The notes: generated by a model from the letters alone, not told the origin. DNA of 64,000 nt from Diadophis punctatus similis (GCA_023053685.1 JALIGW010000002.1:47674278-47738277), one strand, 5' to 3'; positions 24,801 through 32,603 are shown, numbered from the stretch's first letter. Made by a program: numbers and translations.

Positions 24801-25378
24801 GCTTTCTTCTAGTGGCAACAGATGTCTTTAATTCCAAAAGTTTGGCCATTCAGGCCCAAAAGAAAATTCTATGCAAGATGGCTTCCAAATCAATAGCAAT
24901 TGCTCTGATAGATGATACCAGCAGTGATGTGTTAGATGAACTCTACCGAGTGACAAAGGAATACATACAAAACAAGAAGGAAGCTGAGAAGATAATTAAA
25001 AATCTCATTAAGACTGTTATCAAATTATCAGTCCTCCACCGGAATAACCAGTTTAATCAGGAAGAGACTGTACTTATGGAAAAGTTCAAAAAGAAGGTTC
25101 ACCAGTTGGCTAAAACTGTGGTGAGCTTCTATCAAGTGGACTATACCTTTGACAGGAATTTTTTATCGAAGCTGTTGAATGATTGCAGAGATCTACTTCA
25201 TCAAATAATTCACCGTCACCTGACTGCAAAATCTCATGGACGTGTCAACCATGTGTTTGATCTTTTCTCGGACTGTGAATTTTTGGCTGCCTTATACAAT
25301 CCATTTGGATCTTACAAGACTCACCTCCAGAGGCTTTGCGATGGTGTCAACAAAATGCTAGATGAAGGCAATATTTAG
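2403..25378 (+). CDS. TNFAIP8: TNFAIP8, TNF-alpha-induced protein 8 (two coding exons)
   Basis: The coding sequence joins 2403-2433 and 24813-25378, giving 198 codons plus stop, the same length as the human protein. It is a cytosolic TIPE-family protein with an all-helical fold around a hydrophobic cavity that binds lipid or phosphoinositide. It is induced by NF-kB and is anti-apoptotic (family knowledge). Exon 1 encodes [10 protein letters not shown] and ends one base into a codon; exon 2 completes Val11 and reads [20 protein letters not shown]. The conserved [51 protein letters not shown] and [14 protein letters not shown] segments are intact, and the protein ends MLDEGNI. Splice sites are canonical (AAG|gtatgc, ttctag|TGG). 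HSD17B4 lies downstream on the same strand, the usual vertebrate neighbour. Confidence 0.97.
2434..4385. other. TNFAIP8 intron 1, 5' part
   Basis: Unique-looking AT-rich intron. No exon, MITE or LINE is recognised. Confidence 0.5.
4386..4502. repeat. Two (GT)n microsatellite blocks
   Basis: (AT)n then (GT)n at about 4386-4446 and a second (GT)n at about 4459-4502. They are separated by an imperfect copy of the sequence TAACRTTTTTGYTGATA that also follows the second block, so the whole unit is probably a local duplication. Confidence 0.9.
4540..4660 (-). mobile_element. tRNA-derived SINE head, minus strand
   Basis: Read on the minus strand it shows an A-box-like TGGCCTAGAGGTTAAG and a B-box GGTTCAAATCCC at tRNA spacing, followed by a non-tRNA body. 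It is a pol III SINE and not a functional tRNA, because the acceptor stem and 3' half are not preserved. It abuts a TATATT/TG microsatellite (about 4664-4709). Confidence 0.7.
4664..4709. repeat. (TATATT)n(TG)n microsatellite
   Basis: Short tandem TATATT units followed by TG dinucleotides, next to the SINE. Confidence 0.75.
4710..5679. other. TNFAIP8 intron 1, no feature recognised
   Basis: AT-rich intronic sequence between the microsatellite and the hAT-like element. It ends with the left target-site copy GGTATAAT (5672-5679). Confidence 0.4.
6541..6630. repeat. (ATCT)n microsatellite
   Basis: About 22 uninterrupted ATCT units starting directly after the internal hAT-type terminus. Confidence 0.97.
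6631..6884. repeat. Polypyrimidine (CT-rich) tract
   Basis: Degenerate CT, CCCTCT and ATCT repeats form a pyrimidine-rich strand of roughly 250 bases continuous with the ATCT microsatellite. The predicted SLSLS/RERER peptides are repeat translation. Confidence 0.92.
7556..7986. mobile_element. hAT-type MITE, CAGTGATGGCGAACC ends
   Basis: The ends CAGTGATGGCGAACC and GGTTTGCCATCACTG are inverted repeats. They are flanked by the exact 8-bp duplication CCTTAGCC (7548-7555 and 7987-7994). The interior is partly self-complementary (about 7690-7850) and holds a GCACATGCGCGAG stretch resembling an NRF1 site. No transposase is present. Confidence 0.9.
7995..9460. other. TNFAIP8 intron 1, no feature recognised
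   Basis: AT-rich sequence with scattered short open frames only. I see no repeat boundary or exon. Confidence 0.4.
9460..9690. repeat. Diverged copy of the 'tcaacttacaac' interspersed repeat
   Basis: It contains weakened versions of the family's phrases (AGTCCTTGTTTAGTGACC, CAGTCACTAAATGATGCC) seen better at 20031-20345 and 40887-41280. It is old and rearranged. Confidence 0.45.
10332..10470 (+). repeat. DIRS left inverted terminal repeat
   Basis: It starts GTGGAGCTATCATCCAGG and ends TGTGGTCACC. It is complementary to 16161-16295 with a small divergent stretch near the inner end. The 13 bases outside it (10319-10331, TTCTCCATAGTGG) are unique to the left end and reappear, reverse-complemented, in the internal complementary region. 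Confidence 0.9.
10982..12964 (+). CDS. DIRS ORF1, gag-like protein
   Basis: An open frame of 660 codons occupying the gag position. It is acidic and Ser/Pro-rich in the first half, with blocks such as [15 protein letters not shown]. The C-terminus is very basic and Arg/Gly/Pro-rich ([38 protein letters not shown]), as expected of a nucleic-acid-binding retrotransposon gag. No zinc knuckle is visible. An internal ATG at 11243 ([18 protein letters not shown]) may be the true start, since the upstream part reads like 5' UTR. The RT frame is open beneath its last 120 or so bases in the +1 register, so RT may be made by frameshift or reinitiation. Confidence 0.75.
   Translation: MAGASGSSHRSRICRQIRANAKGFWRYLSRRHLIRAKDGQSGTALKGLKSPWPPLHGRLNFPPKGEELTFLHSHSPGTSDPFGHPVNMAAANRKQGETEEAEAPQELTSLSQSREDQGPSSPRRQDPKKSKGRDLKPKIKAPSRDESRRDRALKKICSKAARNNLGLPDIPIPTESARSEDFGDSSSIDARDLQLADADIWEQGAVPQMREVVTIKAANKPSATFTPTAAGLRPDIPAYLQDPSAQALFQAAVKHSVSECLHQMHYSSQSDQGEGHSNSYNLAHQTDYDEYDWYSGSQGNQPQATPQEEAAGEGTGPDLELSEDEGLAPDPPPTSGLFHPSLFKSLLFKARNASKWGPAESPDTADASQIDPLFSEHAPEAQVVPCPPYFVHAVRSQWSTPVTGAAPSALDRRYFNIGSDIVPALQVPPVDAPVLAHFAVPTLPADSADLLRPEDKKAELSLQRTYLAAAWAVRASTSASFFSRTSLVWLRDLQNRLPQSETRAHRDINKLLAAARYTADATLQSARFASRAMGSSIVTRRLHWLRSWQADVKLKWRLATSTFDGSQLFGASLDPILVETKDKRKVLPSHQRRGAPRPGPYTRRPFRQPDPPPSYPQRPQGQYGNQFGPRQRFPQDRAFRGRQARRPFRGGGGRPYRRTK
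12963..14852 (+). CDS. DIRS ORF2, reverse transcriptase / RNase H with C-terminal MT-like region
   Basis: The frame is open from at least 12840, inside the gag end, to 14852. The first in-frame ATG after gag is at 13149, but conserved sequence ([14 protein letters not shown] from 12987) precedes it, so initiation upstream or by frameshift is likely. The RT core has [27 protein letters not shown] and the YLDD catalytic box at 13578-13589. RNase H carboxylates are visible as D (14073-14075, [10 protein letters not shown]), E (14169-14171, LLELRAI), D (14244-14246, LTDNTTAK) and D (14397-14399, QADWLS). From about 14460 the sequence [17 protein letters not shown] and [15 protein letters not shown] matches the region often annotated as methyltransferase-like in DIRS elements. 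It overlaps ORF3 by 43 bases. Confidence 0.92.
   Translation, partial: ESPDVPPIGGRLLLFADRWEEFTSDAWVRETLKFGLSLEFLSPPPSFFIRSPVSTRAPKRVLMRNAITHLLEIRAIQQVPEDQTGQGFYSILFVVPKASGGWRAILDLKRLNRYIRYRRFKMHSLQSILACVRRGDLMASIDLTEAYLHIPILPEHQQFLRFCYGGAHYQYRALPFGLSSAPRVFTKVVAALAAHLRTIPVRIYCYLDDILILASSPEQAVKDVEVTLATFRHLGFSINLEKSRLSPSTSLIHLGAIIDSLQCRVFLSQDRVDSILDLVNSVLRYRRVPLRQLSTLLGKMISAINIVPWTRLHSRDLQWLLLPFQKAGRGSSLAKILVPQSVCRSLHWWKSPSLLQGCPFLEPHRLILTTDASLTGWGAHMDSAVTQGRWSPQEVILPINLLELRAIRLALIQFKHLVEGLHILILTDNTTAKAHVNRQGGTHSRALMDEALALGTWAEEHLLSIVAEHISGEANTQADWLSRSLIDQTEWKLNSEVFNQISLRFGTPLVDLFATKENAQLDRFFTRFRCLEAEGTDALRAPWPRGLLYAFPPLALIPRVLRKIMTEKAEVLLLAPHWPRRTWFADILTLSICPPWHLPVTRSLLSQGEINYPEPRWLQLTVWRLSGAH
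14810..15898 (+). CDS. DIRS ORF3, tyrosine recombinase
   Basis: The frame is open upstream to 13916, but that part is a shadow of RT/RNase H. The ATG at 14810 ([15 protein letters not shown]) overlaps the RT stop and gives 362 residues, typical for a DIRS recombinase. It has an N-terminal SAM-like DNA-binding region ([19 protein letters not shown]) and a C-terminal catalytic domain. Visible residues are Arg in ARRISE (15311-15313), His-x-x-Arg in HSTR (15698-15709), Trp in AAAWAT (15776-15778) and the nucleophile Tyr in FVRHY (15806-15808). All tyrosine-recombinase catalytic positions are therefore present. It would integrate the circular cDNA. Confidence 0.92.
   Translation: MASIDRVEVERSTLINRRIPAGAIQLILDSRRPSTERIYSASGRTFCSWCQSAGCSPTLNSVGHVLGFLKDGFDKGLSTNTLRRQVAALSSVLACGSLPSLSHHPLIRQFLRGASLHRPPVVHRFPTWDLTLVLNSLTGAPYEPLRTTSLRFLTQKVAFLVAITSARRISEIAALSARPDLCVFFPDKVVLRLDPSFLPKVNSRFHRAQELVLPSFCARPSGPLERQWHSLDVRRAIRIYLKRSKEWRRSEALFVSFFPSSMGTKVSSATVGRWIRAVIAKAYELSAKPCPSGITAHSTRSAASSAAWASQAPMEEICRAAAWATPSSFVRHYKIDSLASSDAAFGRRVLQRILPPDSREPR
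15934..16024 (+). repeat. DIRS internal complementary region
   Basis: The first half (CCCATCCTGG to TATGGAGAA, 15934-15969) is the reverse complement of the left end 10319-10354. The second half (TGGTACGTTGTC to CATCCAG) is the reverse complement of the right end 16279-16335. The joint at 15969/15970 marks the element's exact termini. Confidence 0.93.
16161..16295 (-). repeat. DIRS right inverted terminal repeat
   Basis: Reverse complement of 10332-10470. The unique right extension 16296-16335 (TACGAGAATGG to GTACCAT) is mirrored in the internal complementary region. Confidence 0.9.
16336..17380. mobile_element. Right part of the fold-back hAT-like element
   Basis: A large hairpin centred near 16630 with a loop-side motif CACATGCGCACC. 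The last 80 bases (17301-17380) are themselves palindromic, beginning CAGAGGTGGT and ending ACCACCTCTG. Long frames on both strands are GC-rich palindrome artefacts with no domain. Confidence 0.7.
17389..18329. other. TNFAIP8 intron 1, no feature recognised
   Basis: AT-rich intron sequence. Only a short ACACACAC run near 18110 stands out. Confidence 0.4.
18691..18749 (+). repeat. 30-bp direct tandem duplication
   Basis: The unit beginning TACATTATTCTCTATTATTT occurs twice in direct succession. It is a recent local duplication inside the MITE. Confidence 0.85.
18809..18945. mobile_element. Fold-back hAT-like MITE with ZNF143-like core, nested
   Basis: The arms are inverted (CTTGGCAACTTTAAGACTTG against its complement) and the right end is GGTTGGAGACCCCTG. 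The arms contain ACTTCAACTCCCAGAATTCC. The left tip is eroded, so no target duplication is readable. Relatives are at 27859-27969, 35202-35300, 41334-41767 and 43588-43722. Confidence 0.75.
19436..20025 (-). mobile_element. Mariner-type DNA transposon remnant
   Basis: Inverted repeats of about 35 bp (GGGTTATTGAAAAAAGAATG at the left, its complement at 19991-20025) enclose a minus-strand fragment of transposase C-terminus. It reads [14 protein letters not shown] (around 19740-19780), then [23 protein letters not shown] and CCRWWPH-like residues in shifted frames. DFFLWG and the Asp before it are typical of Tc1/mariner catalytic regions. The N-terminal DNA-binding part and first catalytic Asp are absent, so it is a dead internally deleted copy. 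Confidence 0.72.
20027..20345. mobile_element. 'tcaacttacaac' interspersed repeat, copy with lost 3' end
   Basis: It starts TAGGTAGTCTTTGACTTACA, passes GGTCACGTGATCAAAATTCA and ends near CTTAACAACTATGACTTTTA. The full-length relative (40887-41280) ends in the inverse of its start, so the family looks like a MITE. It directly abuts the mariner remnant. Confidence 0.65.
20400..21520. other. TNFAIP8 intron 1, no firm feature
   Basis: Mostly AT-rich sequence. A stretch around 20940-21180 looks repeat-like (isolated CpG-containing phrase GCACGCATGCGTAG near 21111) but I cannot assign it. Confidence 0.35.
21523..21659. mobile_element. TA-flanked MITE, CCCTGTTTCCCCCAAAATAAG ends
   Basis: The ends CCCTGTTTCCCCCAAAATAA and CTTATTTTCGGGAAAACACGG are imperfect inverted repeats flanked by TA (21521-21522, 21660-21661). 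Relatives are at 35407-36093, 40582-40713 and 43007-43505. Confidence 0.82.
21662..22086. other. TNFAIP8 intron 1, no feature recognised
   Basis: AT-rich, pyrimidine-biased intron sequence without repeat or exon signal. Confidence 0.4.
22095..22229. mobile_element. hAT-type MITE, CAGGGGTGTCAAACT ends
   Basis: 135 bp with ends CAGGGGTGTCAAACT and AGTTTGACACCCCTG and an exact 8-bp duplication AATTAGTT (22087-22094, 22230-22237). Second member of the family at 1100-1213; it shares the internal phrase AGCAAAGGGGGAAAAAGTCC. Confidence 0.93.
22240..24039. other. TNFAIP8 intron 1, no feature recognised
   Basis: AT-rich unique-looking intron with only short homopolymer runs. Confidence 0.4.
24048..24255. 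mobile_element. hAT-type (Charlie-like) MITE
   Basis: It starts CAGCGGTCCCAAATATTTTT and ends TTGGGGATTCCTG. The body includes GGTTTTGTGGAAGACAATTT, a phrase I associate with widespread hAT-Charlie MITEs. Flanks ATTTAGTG (24040-24047) and ATTTAGGG (24256-24263) match at 7 of 8 positions. Confidence 0.8.
24264..24812. other. TNFAIP8 intron 1, 3' end
   Basis: AT-rich sequence ending in a polypyrimidine tract (TTTGTTTGCTTTCTTCTAG), the acceptor for coding exon 2. Confidence 0.6.
24813..25378 (+). CDS. TNFAIP8: TNFAIP8 terminal coding exon (TIPE domain)
   Basis: It carries residues 11-198 in one uninterrupted exon, as in other vertebrates, and encodes all helices of the TIPE fold. It ends AAT ATT TAG. 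There are no stops or frameshifts. Confidence 0.97.
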
Positions 25379-26975
25379 TTGTATCATTATCAATTGCTCA
25401 TATAATCAAAGGCTAAGTATTGTTGATGGTCTTAGGGAGCCAATGAAAGAATGAAGAAAGGCTAGATAGTATTGGTGGCAAAGAAGAATTTAATATCAAT
25501 TGAAAATTCTTCAGTAGATGTATTTATTTATTTGGAATTACCTTTTTGCTGATTCAATTTTTTTGATGATAATATGCTTTAAAATATGGACTTATAAAGC
25601 CATAAAACAGGACTACTCAAAATAAATAGGACTTCATAAAATAGGCAGGGATAATGAAATGTCATATTCTAAAAGTATAAGAATTTTAATAATTCACGAT
25701 TTACAGATTGTATCTATGCATATTTGCAGAGAGCTATGCTACCTATGTTGAATGAAGTTAAGACTAAACAGATTTAACAAAACCTTTTAGAATTCATTTA
25801 AAACTGTCTACGCTATGCATAAATGTTTAAGTTACATTGCCATAATTATACTATTGAAAAATTTAAGTGGCTCTTTGAGGTCTAGAGATTCATTTTTTAA
25901 AATGTTCAGGGCTTCCACTAGAAAATAATTTAAGTGGTGTGAATTGCTATTTCCATCACTGTTCTATCCCATTTTATAATAGAGTCTTTAAGTTGCTGTC
26001 CTCCAGCTATTCTTGCAATAAGCTTCCCAGAAGAAGGGTCTGCATTTCACATAGTGTGCTTCTGAAAAGCCCTGAACTAAATATATACTTCCAGGGAAAT
26101 AACACTGGGCTTCTTTTACGTGAACCTTTCTTTAATCAGCTTTATGGTTTGATTTCTTTATCTGTTCTGGAATAATTTTGTATTATTTATCAATATGTAT
26201 GTATTTGACAATCACTGAAAATTTAAAGACATCGTCTACATCCTAAACATGCTTAATAGCACCATGTCATATATAGTTAAAATATAATTGTTTCCAGTTA
26301 TATTTTGTAGAAAAAATGTCCTTTCAGATGCAATTGTTCAAGAAAGATGAAACTGGAATATGTGTGTCATCTACATGTACAGGTAATCTTTAACTTACAA
26401 CCCCAATTGGGACCACAATTTCCATTCCAAAGCAAGGCAATTGTTGAGTGAGTCACACCCAATTTTGTGAACTTTTTTTTGCCACAGTTGTTAAACAAAT
26501 CTGGCTTTCCCCAGTGATTTGCTTTTTTTAAATTCTGGCTGGGAATATCACAAATGACAATCACATGATCCCAGGACACTGCAACTATTGTAAATACATG
26601 CTAGTTGCCAGGGGCCCGAATTTAGATCACCTGACCATAGGGCTGCTGCGATGGTTGATAAGTGTGAAAACTAGTTGTAAGTCATTTTTTTCAATGCTGT
26701 TGTAGATCCCAACGGTTGTTAAACAAATAATTGTAAATTGAGGATTACCTGTATGTACATTTTGAGGACAAAGTTAGAGAATGTAGTAATTCTTAGAAAA
26801 AGATGTGGGTAGTAATCTGGATGTAGAAACTACAAGTCTGTGAACCAAATTTGTAATATTTGTGTATTTTTGTTTTATTCAGAAATCAATGTATATATCA
26901 TGTAGGTTGAATATATAGCAAATATTGGAAAATATATTGCAGCAGCTTGAATAAATTTGTTTAATCTTTGTACCG
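25379..26975 (+). other. TNFAIP8: Probable TNFAIP8 3' UTR
   Basis: AT-rich sequence after the stop. AATAAA hexamers occur at about 25622 and 26950-26955; the second is followed by GT/T-rich sequence and is the better polyadenylation candidate. The real 3' end cannot be fixed from sequence. A MITE copy (26380-26752) would lie within this UTR. Confidence 0.4.
26380..26752. mobile_element. 'tcaacttacaac' interspersed repeat with inverted ends
   Basis: The ends ACAGGTAATCTTTAACTTAC and ATTGAGGATTACCTGT are inverted copies. The body shows the family's phrases (CCCAGTGATTTGCTTTTTTTA, TTGATAAGTGTGAAAACTAG). In other copies the order is reversed, so this one is in the opposite orientation or rearranged. 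Confidence 0.65.
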
Positions 26976-27858
26976 TTGAAAAAATGCTGAACATGTAAAG
27001 CTTTACACTTCAAGCAAGTGGTTGAAATTTTTTTACTTTTTCTTTGTCAGATGTTTTTTATATTTTCTGAGTAAACTGAAGAACGTTTGCACTCTTTTAA
27101 GTTTTATGCATTATTTTCTCTCTCATTGCAGACATGGGCAATGTAATAACATTCAGATCAATTTTTAATTTAGCTTTACAATTTTCTATTGATTACTGTA
27201 AATTATTCCTCTTCTGCTATGACATTTTCCCCTCCTCCTTTCTCTCTCTGCAAGTTATGTGCTTTTAGCATTGTCAGATAACAATCTGTTACATTAACTG
27301 AGATGGATATAGTTCCAAGCAAAGAAATCCCCAAGTAAAGATAATCTAGAAATTCAGATGTTACTGAAGTAAGTGTAGCTGCTTTAACTTTTAGGAGTGT
27401 ATAATACTTTAAGGCCCATATTTAATAAATAACTTTTGAGATGGGCCAAGGACTGAAATGGATAGAGCGGCATTATGCATGTCTGGGATAGGTAATTCTC
27501 TTTTTTTAATCCCTTTCAAAGCAAGTTCTACATTTCTCTTTTTAATAAAAAAAAAACTGGGTTGGAGTTTTTTTGCCTCAAAATGGCAGGAATCTTATCT
27601 GACAGGACTCTATCTGGTCAGTTTTTTGTGGTTTGTGCATTTTATCTCACAAACATATTCGGGTAGTTGAGCAAAATATAACCTGGTAATAATATAATAA
27701 TGTATATGCTACTAAAACTTTAATGTCCGTAACCTTTAACTGGATGAAACAGAAGATCATGTCAATCATATTACCTCAGTTGGGCTTAAAAAATGCCAGG
27801 ACTTAATATACATCATCACTCTTTGTTTATATGAATTTGATATCATTTCCCTCTAATC
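26976..27858. other. Intergenic sequence, no feature recognised
   Basis: AT-rich sequence downstream of TNFAIP8, with AATAAA near 27425 as an alternative distal poly(A) signal. Confidence 0.35.
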
Positions 27859-27969
27859 CACTCTTTCTTATCCTCAGCAATTTTAAGACGGGTGGACTTC
27901 CCCAGCCAACTCCCAATTCTGGCAGCTGCAGTCCACCCGTTTTAAAATTGCTGAGGTTGAGAAACACTG
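27859..27969. mobile_element. Small fold-back hAT-like MITE
   Basis: The arms CAGCAATTTTAAGACGGGTG and CACCCGTTTTAAAATTGCTG pair, and the right tip is GAGGTTGAGAAACACTG. The flanking 8-mers CTCTAATC and TTCTAATT match at 6 of 8 positions. Confidence 0.7.
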
Positions 27970-28504
27970 TTCTAATTCTTCATTTCATTTCCTTCCCCAT
28001 CAACGTACCATGGTTATCTTATTTATCAGGAGAACATTTCAGTGCAATATTATACAGTATATAAAGGTTTCTACCACAATTAGATGCATGCAAAAAGTTT
28101 TGAGATTAAAGTATTTTGTGCACAAATTGTACGTTTGAAATGTTTCATGCACCATTCACAATAATGCCTTTGCTAATCTTCAAAATAGCACAAGACATTT
28201 TTATTTTACACTTTAGCTACAGTAATTACTACATTTTATAGCCATAAATTTAAAACCAGGATCTCTATGCCGCTCTTTATTACCAGATGCTATTGCCCTG
28301 AATAAACTCTAAATTCAGTGTATCCAATTCAGTTGATCTTAGTGTGATTATCCTGTATAAAAACATTCATTCTAGCATGATTTCTTCACTTTTCCCTCAT
28401 TAAAGATATGGCATTTCCACAGAAAATCTAAATAAGGACCTTGTATTGACCCGGCGGCACATTCTCTTATTGAACACTTTTTTCCAGTGTATTTTTTCAG
28501 TACA
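27970..28504. other. Intergenic sequence, no feature recognised
   Basis: AT-rich sequence between the MITE and the CR1 fragment. Confidence 0.35.
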
Positions 28505-29185
28505 GATTAGGCGAAACCTGGCTCAATAACAATAACTGTGAGAGGGACTTTGGAGTCCAACATGAGGCAGCAGTGTGCAGCGGCAGCCAAAAAAGCTAAT
28601 ACAATCCTTGGTTGCATAAACCGAGGCATAGAATCAAAATCACGTGAAGTATTAGTACCGCTTTATAAAGCCTTAGTAAGACCCCACCTGGAATACTGCA
28701 TCCAGTTTTGGTCATCACATTACAAAAATATGTTGAGACTTTGGAAAAAGTGCAAAGAAGAGCAACTAAGATGATAAAAGACCAGGAGACTAAAACATAT
28801 GAAAAACGGTTGCAGGATTTAGGTTTGGCTAGTCTAGAGAAAAGAAGGACTAGGGGGACATGATAGCAGTATTCCAGGATTTTCAGAGGCTGCCACAAAG
28901 AGGAGGGGGTCCGTATATTTTCCAAAGCATCAGAGGGCAGGACAAGAAACAATGGATGGGAACTAATTAAGGAGAGAAGCAACCTGGAATTAAGGACAGT
29001 AAGGGCAACTAACCAGTGGAACAGCTTGCCTTCAGAAGTTGTGGGTGCTTCATCACTGGAGGTTTTTAAGAAAAAAACTGGACAGTCACTTGTCTGAAGT
29101 GGTATAGCATCTCCTGCTTGAACAGGGGTCTGGACTAGAAACCTTCAAGATTCCTTCCAGCTCTATTTTGATTCTGTTTCTTCAT
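28505..29185 (+). mobile_element. CR1 LINE 3' fragment
   Basis: 5'-truncated CR1. It encodes the C-terminal part of the second ORF, with QQCAAAAKKANTILGCINRG and VLVPLYKALVRPHLEYCIQF readable before frame breaks. Next come phrases for the AKRRTRGD-like and WNSLPSEVV-like CR1 tail, and a 3' end near CCAGCTCTATTTTGATTCTG. It is inactive. A second copy starts at 63875. Confidence 0.85.
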
Positions 29186-29189
29186 GGAT

Positions 29190-29730
29190 TGATCGATAGT
29201 GTCTTGTCTTTAAAGTAGATTGATTTTTAATTTTCGGTTCTTGTTACTCCCTCCTTCAAGCATTAGAATAATATGTGAAGTTCAATTCTCTGCATTCATT
29301 TTTTTAAAAAGGTAATTGATAATCACTTTAGAGTAAAGGATACTCATTGCTCTACTTTTAGCCGTGTCCCTTCATTTCACATCTTTGTTAAACATCTTCA
29401 TCAGTTACATATTAAAGTATAGAAACCACCTGCCCAACAGAGCAAGCAAGGGGCAATGATTAACTCTTATCCCTGAGAGGTTTCCCATGTTAATCTGTTA
29501 ATCATACTTTTTAATAGTCAAAAAGTTGCAACACTGCATATAACTTTCAGTACGCTATAGTGAGAGATATTTATATGTATGTTTCTGTTTCCCAAGTGAC
29601 TTTTAATATATGGCATACTGACAATTCTACAGATTAATTCACTCAAGAAAAGCACATGGTATTAATAGAAAGTATTAACATTATGCATTCTTCCTTTTTT
29701 GAATTCTTTATAAATTAATTACAAGCAGTC

Positions 29731-29733
<3 letters not shown>
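29190..29733. other. Intergenic sequence, no feature recognised
   Basis: AT-rich, without repeat structure apart from a homopolymer near 29302. Confidence 0.35.
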
Positions 29734-29811
<78 letters not shown>

Positions 29812-29834
29812 ACTCACTCACTCACTCACTCACT
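29734..29834. repeat. (TC)n(ACTC)n microsatellite
   Basis: About 36 TC units followed by about seven CTCA units. Confidence 0.97.
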
Positions 29835-31264
29835 CTCTTCCCTAGGACCAGCCTAACAAGAGAAACCAGTATGTTAGGCTTGCTTGCACCTTAGGTGCTA
29901 GTTAAGTTATTTTAAAAATTCATTTATTATGCACTGCAAGTACAAAGCTCAGTACTTACAGCTAAACAGAATAGACCATTCTTAAGAAAAAGGAAAGTGA
30001 AGTGCTTCTCAAAATGTTTGCATTTGCCAAATTGTTTTGAACTGTGTCATTGCACAATACTTCTTGCTTGCCATCACATCCAGGCAGAAGGTTTTTTTTA
30101 ACTTATGTTGATGACAGATGGTCAACTGCATAGATCTGACAAATCTACGACTTTACTATTTTTGAAGCAAACAATAAGAAACTGCAAGTTATTCTAATGC
30201 ATCTGTACTAACTTAGCAACTTGTCACGCATTGCAGGAAGTATTATTGGAACAGAAACTTCAAAAATCTGTTCCAAACTGCTGGAAATTATAAAAAATAT
30301 ATACTTTGAATCAGACCTCTCCATCTTAATATTCCTCAGATGTATGATCCAGCTTCCCAGATTCTCAGCAAATACTGCATGCTAATTGCTAGAAGTTCTG
30401 AGAGTGAAAGTATATATTTCTGAAAGCTTCCAAAATTGGGTAAGTATTTTTGCTGTTAACAAAAAAAGGCACCTGATCCCTTAATGAAAGAATGATGTAT
30501 GGTCCGTGCTTTTGCAAGCAACCAATTTTAGGCCCAATATAATTCCTTTATTTTTCATAGGCCTTTTTACTGCAATCCAGCAATTAAAAATAGTATCTTG
30601 ACTTAAGCTCAACTGAAGATGCCTGTATGGATTAGTCTTGTTATGTTATGGAAGCACTTTGAGCCTGCTATTTGATTGAGCTTTGCCCACTGAAAGCAAA
30701 GAATAAATATATTTTTTTATCATCCTGCTTCTTGCATTTCTGACTTTTTAAGCATAAGAGTAGATTTCCAAAAGCATAGAGCAGGCTCTCGAAATATCAA
30801 ACGAAAGGAGATCTGATATAATGAAACCATGGCAATACTCCCCCTACTGGTTTTTTTTTAAACGTGTATTTGAAGCGTTTTGAAGTAGTTTGGTGATTTT
30901 GCCTGTGCTGGAGGGTTCGGGACGATACAGCTATTTCTATCCTTTTTAATGGCCCTGGCCTTCAATAAGTCCAAGTCCCCCCCCCCCATCTTCCTTCCTT
31001 CCAGGATTCTGCCCAGTGCTAATATATTTAAAATACGGATGTGAAAAAAGGAAAATGTCTTCTTTCTCCTACCACCGACTCCCCACTCAGAAGTCTGATC
31101 GTGGCTGCGGATGCAGGGAAAAAAGAAAAGCGGGTCTAGGACTAGGCAGATGGTCTCCACAAAGACGGTTCCCCAGGAGAATAAATACAAAATTACGCAT
31201 ATACCCCCATATATTATATGGCATGGAGAACGCCACTTTAAGCCTTTCTTTGCATCAGAACTGC
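29835..31264. other. Intergenic sequence, no feature recognised
   Basis: AT-rich. A minus-strand frame of 152 codons (30858-31316) has no recognisable domain and runs into the repeat-like segment that follows. Confidence 0.35.
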
Positions 31265-31850
31265 ACGCCCACGTCTGATGATGTTCGTCCATCATGTTCG
31301 AAGAGGACCTTGACATCTATGAGAATCGGGGGGGGGATGTCAAGACTTGCGCATGAATTGGATTAAAGTGAGGGAGAGGTGCGCATAGTCAGCCTCACTC
31401 TCTCTTCCCAGATTCCATCTTGCTCCAATAGCAGGACAAGAGTCAAGACAGTTGGAGATGGGCTGGGTGCAGTGGTTGACCAGGGTGTCTTTCGTGTCTT
31501 GCCGTGCACTTAGCGTACCACATCACTTGCAGGGACTGCCTTCATGACAGTTGTCCTATTCTAGTAGATTTCATCCACTCAGTCCACCGGAATCTGACTT
31601 CACATGCTCGGGATAGACGTCCCTATCTCACTGAAGGTCAATGACCCAACGGCTACGCTCAACGTGGTTTGGCCAGTCTGTCGAAGCTGTTGCCCGGGGT
31701 GTGGCCGCTTGCATGCTACAGCTGCTAGGAGCCACAGGTGAGAGCTGAGTGACAGGTGGGGACCAAAGGTGAACGAGCTGCCCTAACAGCTTCCCTAGAA
31801 TGAGCTGCTGTAAAAGGACATGACATGCCCCTACACCAGAGGTGCTACCC
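31265..31850. repeat. Unclassified CpG-containing repeat-like segment
   Basis: The base composition changes abruptly, with phrases such as GAGATGGGCTGGGTGCAGTG and CGTACCACATCACTTGCAGG. It looks like an interspersed repeat fragment, but I cannot assign the family. No ends or duplications are visible. Confidence 0.35.
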
Positions 31851-32487
31851 CTCCCTGAGCACCCCATACACCCCAACACCCAGGTCTAATGTAGGAGTGG
31901 CGGTGTATATGCATGAAAGTGAACTGTACTCTCTTGTCTAAGAACAAAAAATGTTTTTTGTCATGTCTATATAGTGTATAGGGGTGGGGGGACCTGAGAG
32001 CTGTATGCAACAAAATTTCATTTTAATGTATGCCGATTAGTGTACATTCAAAGTGACATAAAGTTGCTCTAAGTTCTAAACCTTGGCAATTTAAAGGTGG
32101 ACGGATTTCAACTCACAGAATCCCACACCCAGCAAATTGCGAAACATTGGCTTAAAAGAGAGGAGGAATGTTTTCTAAGTCAATGGGCTTTACTTGAAGT
32201 GCCTTGCATAACTACAATCTGGATCTCGGAGCTGCTTTTAGTACGCTCGGTTCAAGGCGAGGAGGATTCTCCGCCTTGATTACTTTCCCGATGTAGTCGA
32301 TCCTCGGTTTCATCTCACGGCACTCTGAGTTATAAATTAGCCCTCCACGTTTTGCTTAGCGTGTTCTGAACAGTATCTAATCTCCGTGGTTGAACGTACT
32401 CAGGAATGGAGTTGAATATGCCAAGTTAATTTAACTATCCGTAAACACGCCCTATAATTATCCTTATTCCCATTACACAATGGCTGT
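31851..32487. other. Intergenic sequence upstream of HSD17B4
   Basis: It contains a half-copy of the fold-back MITE (about 32083-32150, CTTGGCAATTTAAAGGTGGAC and TTTCAACTCACAGAATCCC). The rest is unassigned. Confidence 0.4.
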
Positions 32488-32603
32488 ACTCCGATTGGGG
32501 AGGCTGCTATGGTGAAATTACTGGGGCTGGGCGGGAGTGGGATGTACGGTAATAATTATACAATTAAATCCGCCTCACTCAGCAGCCGAGAGTGAATAAG
32601 AAA

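Noticed and set aside
30858..31316. 152-codon minus-strand frame
   Set aside because: No recognisable domain, no splice context, and its N-terminus runs into repeat-like sequence.
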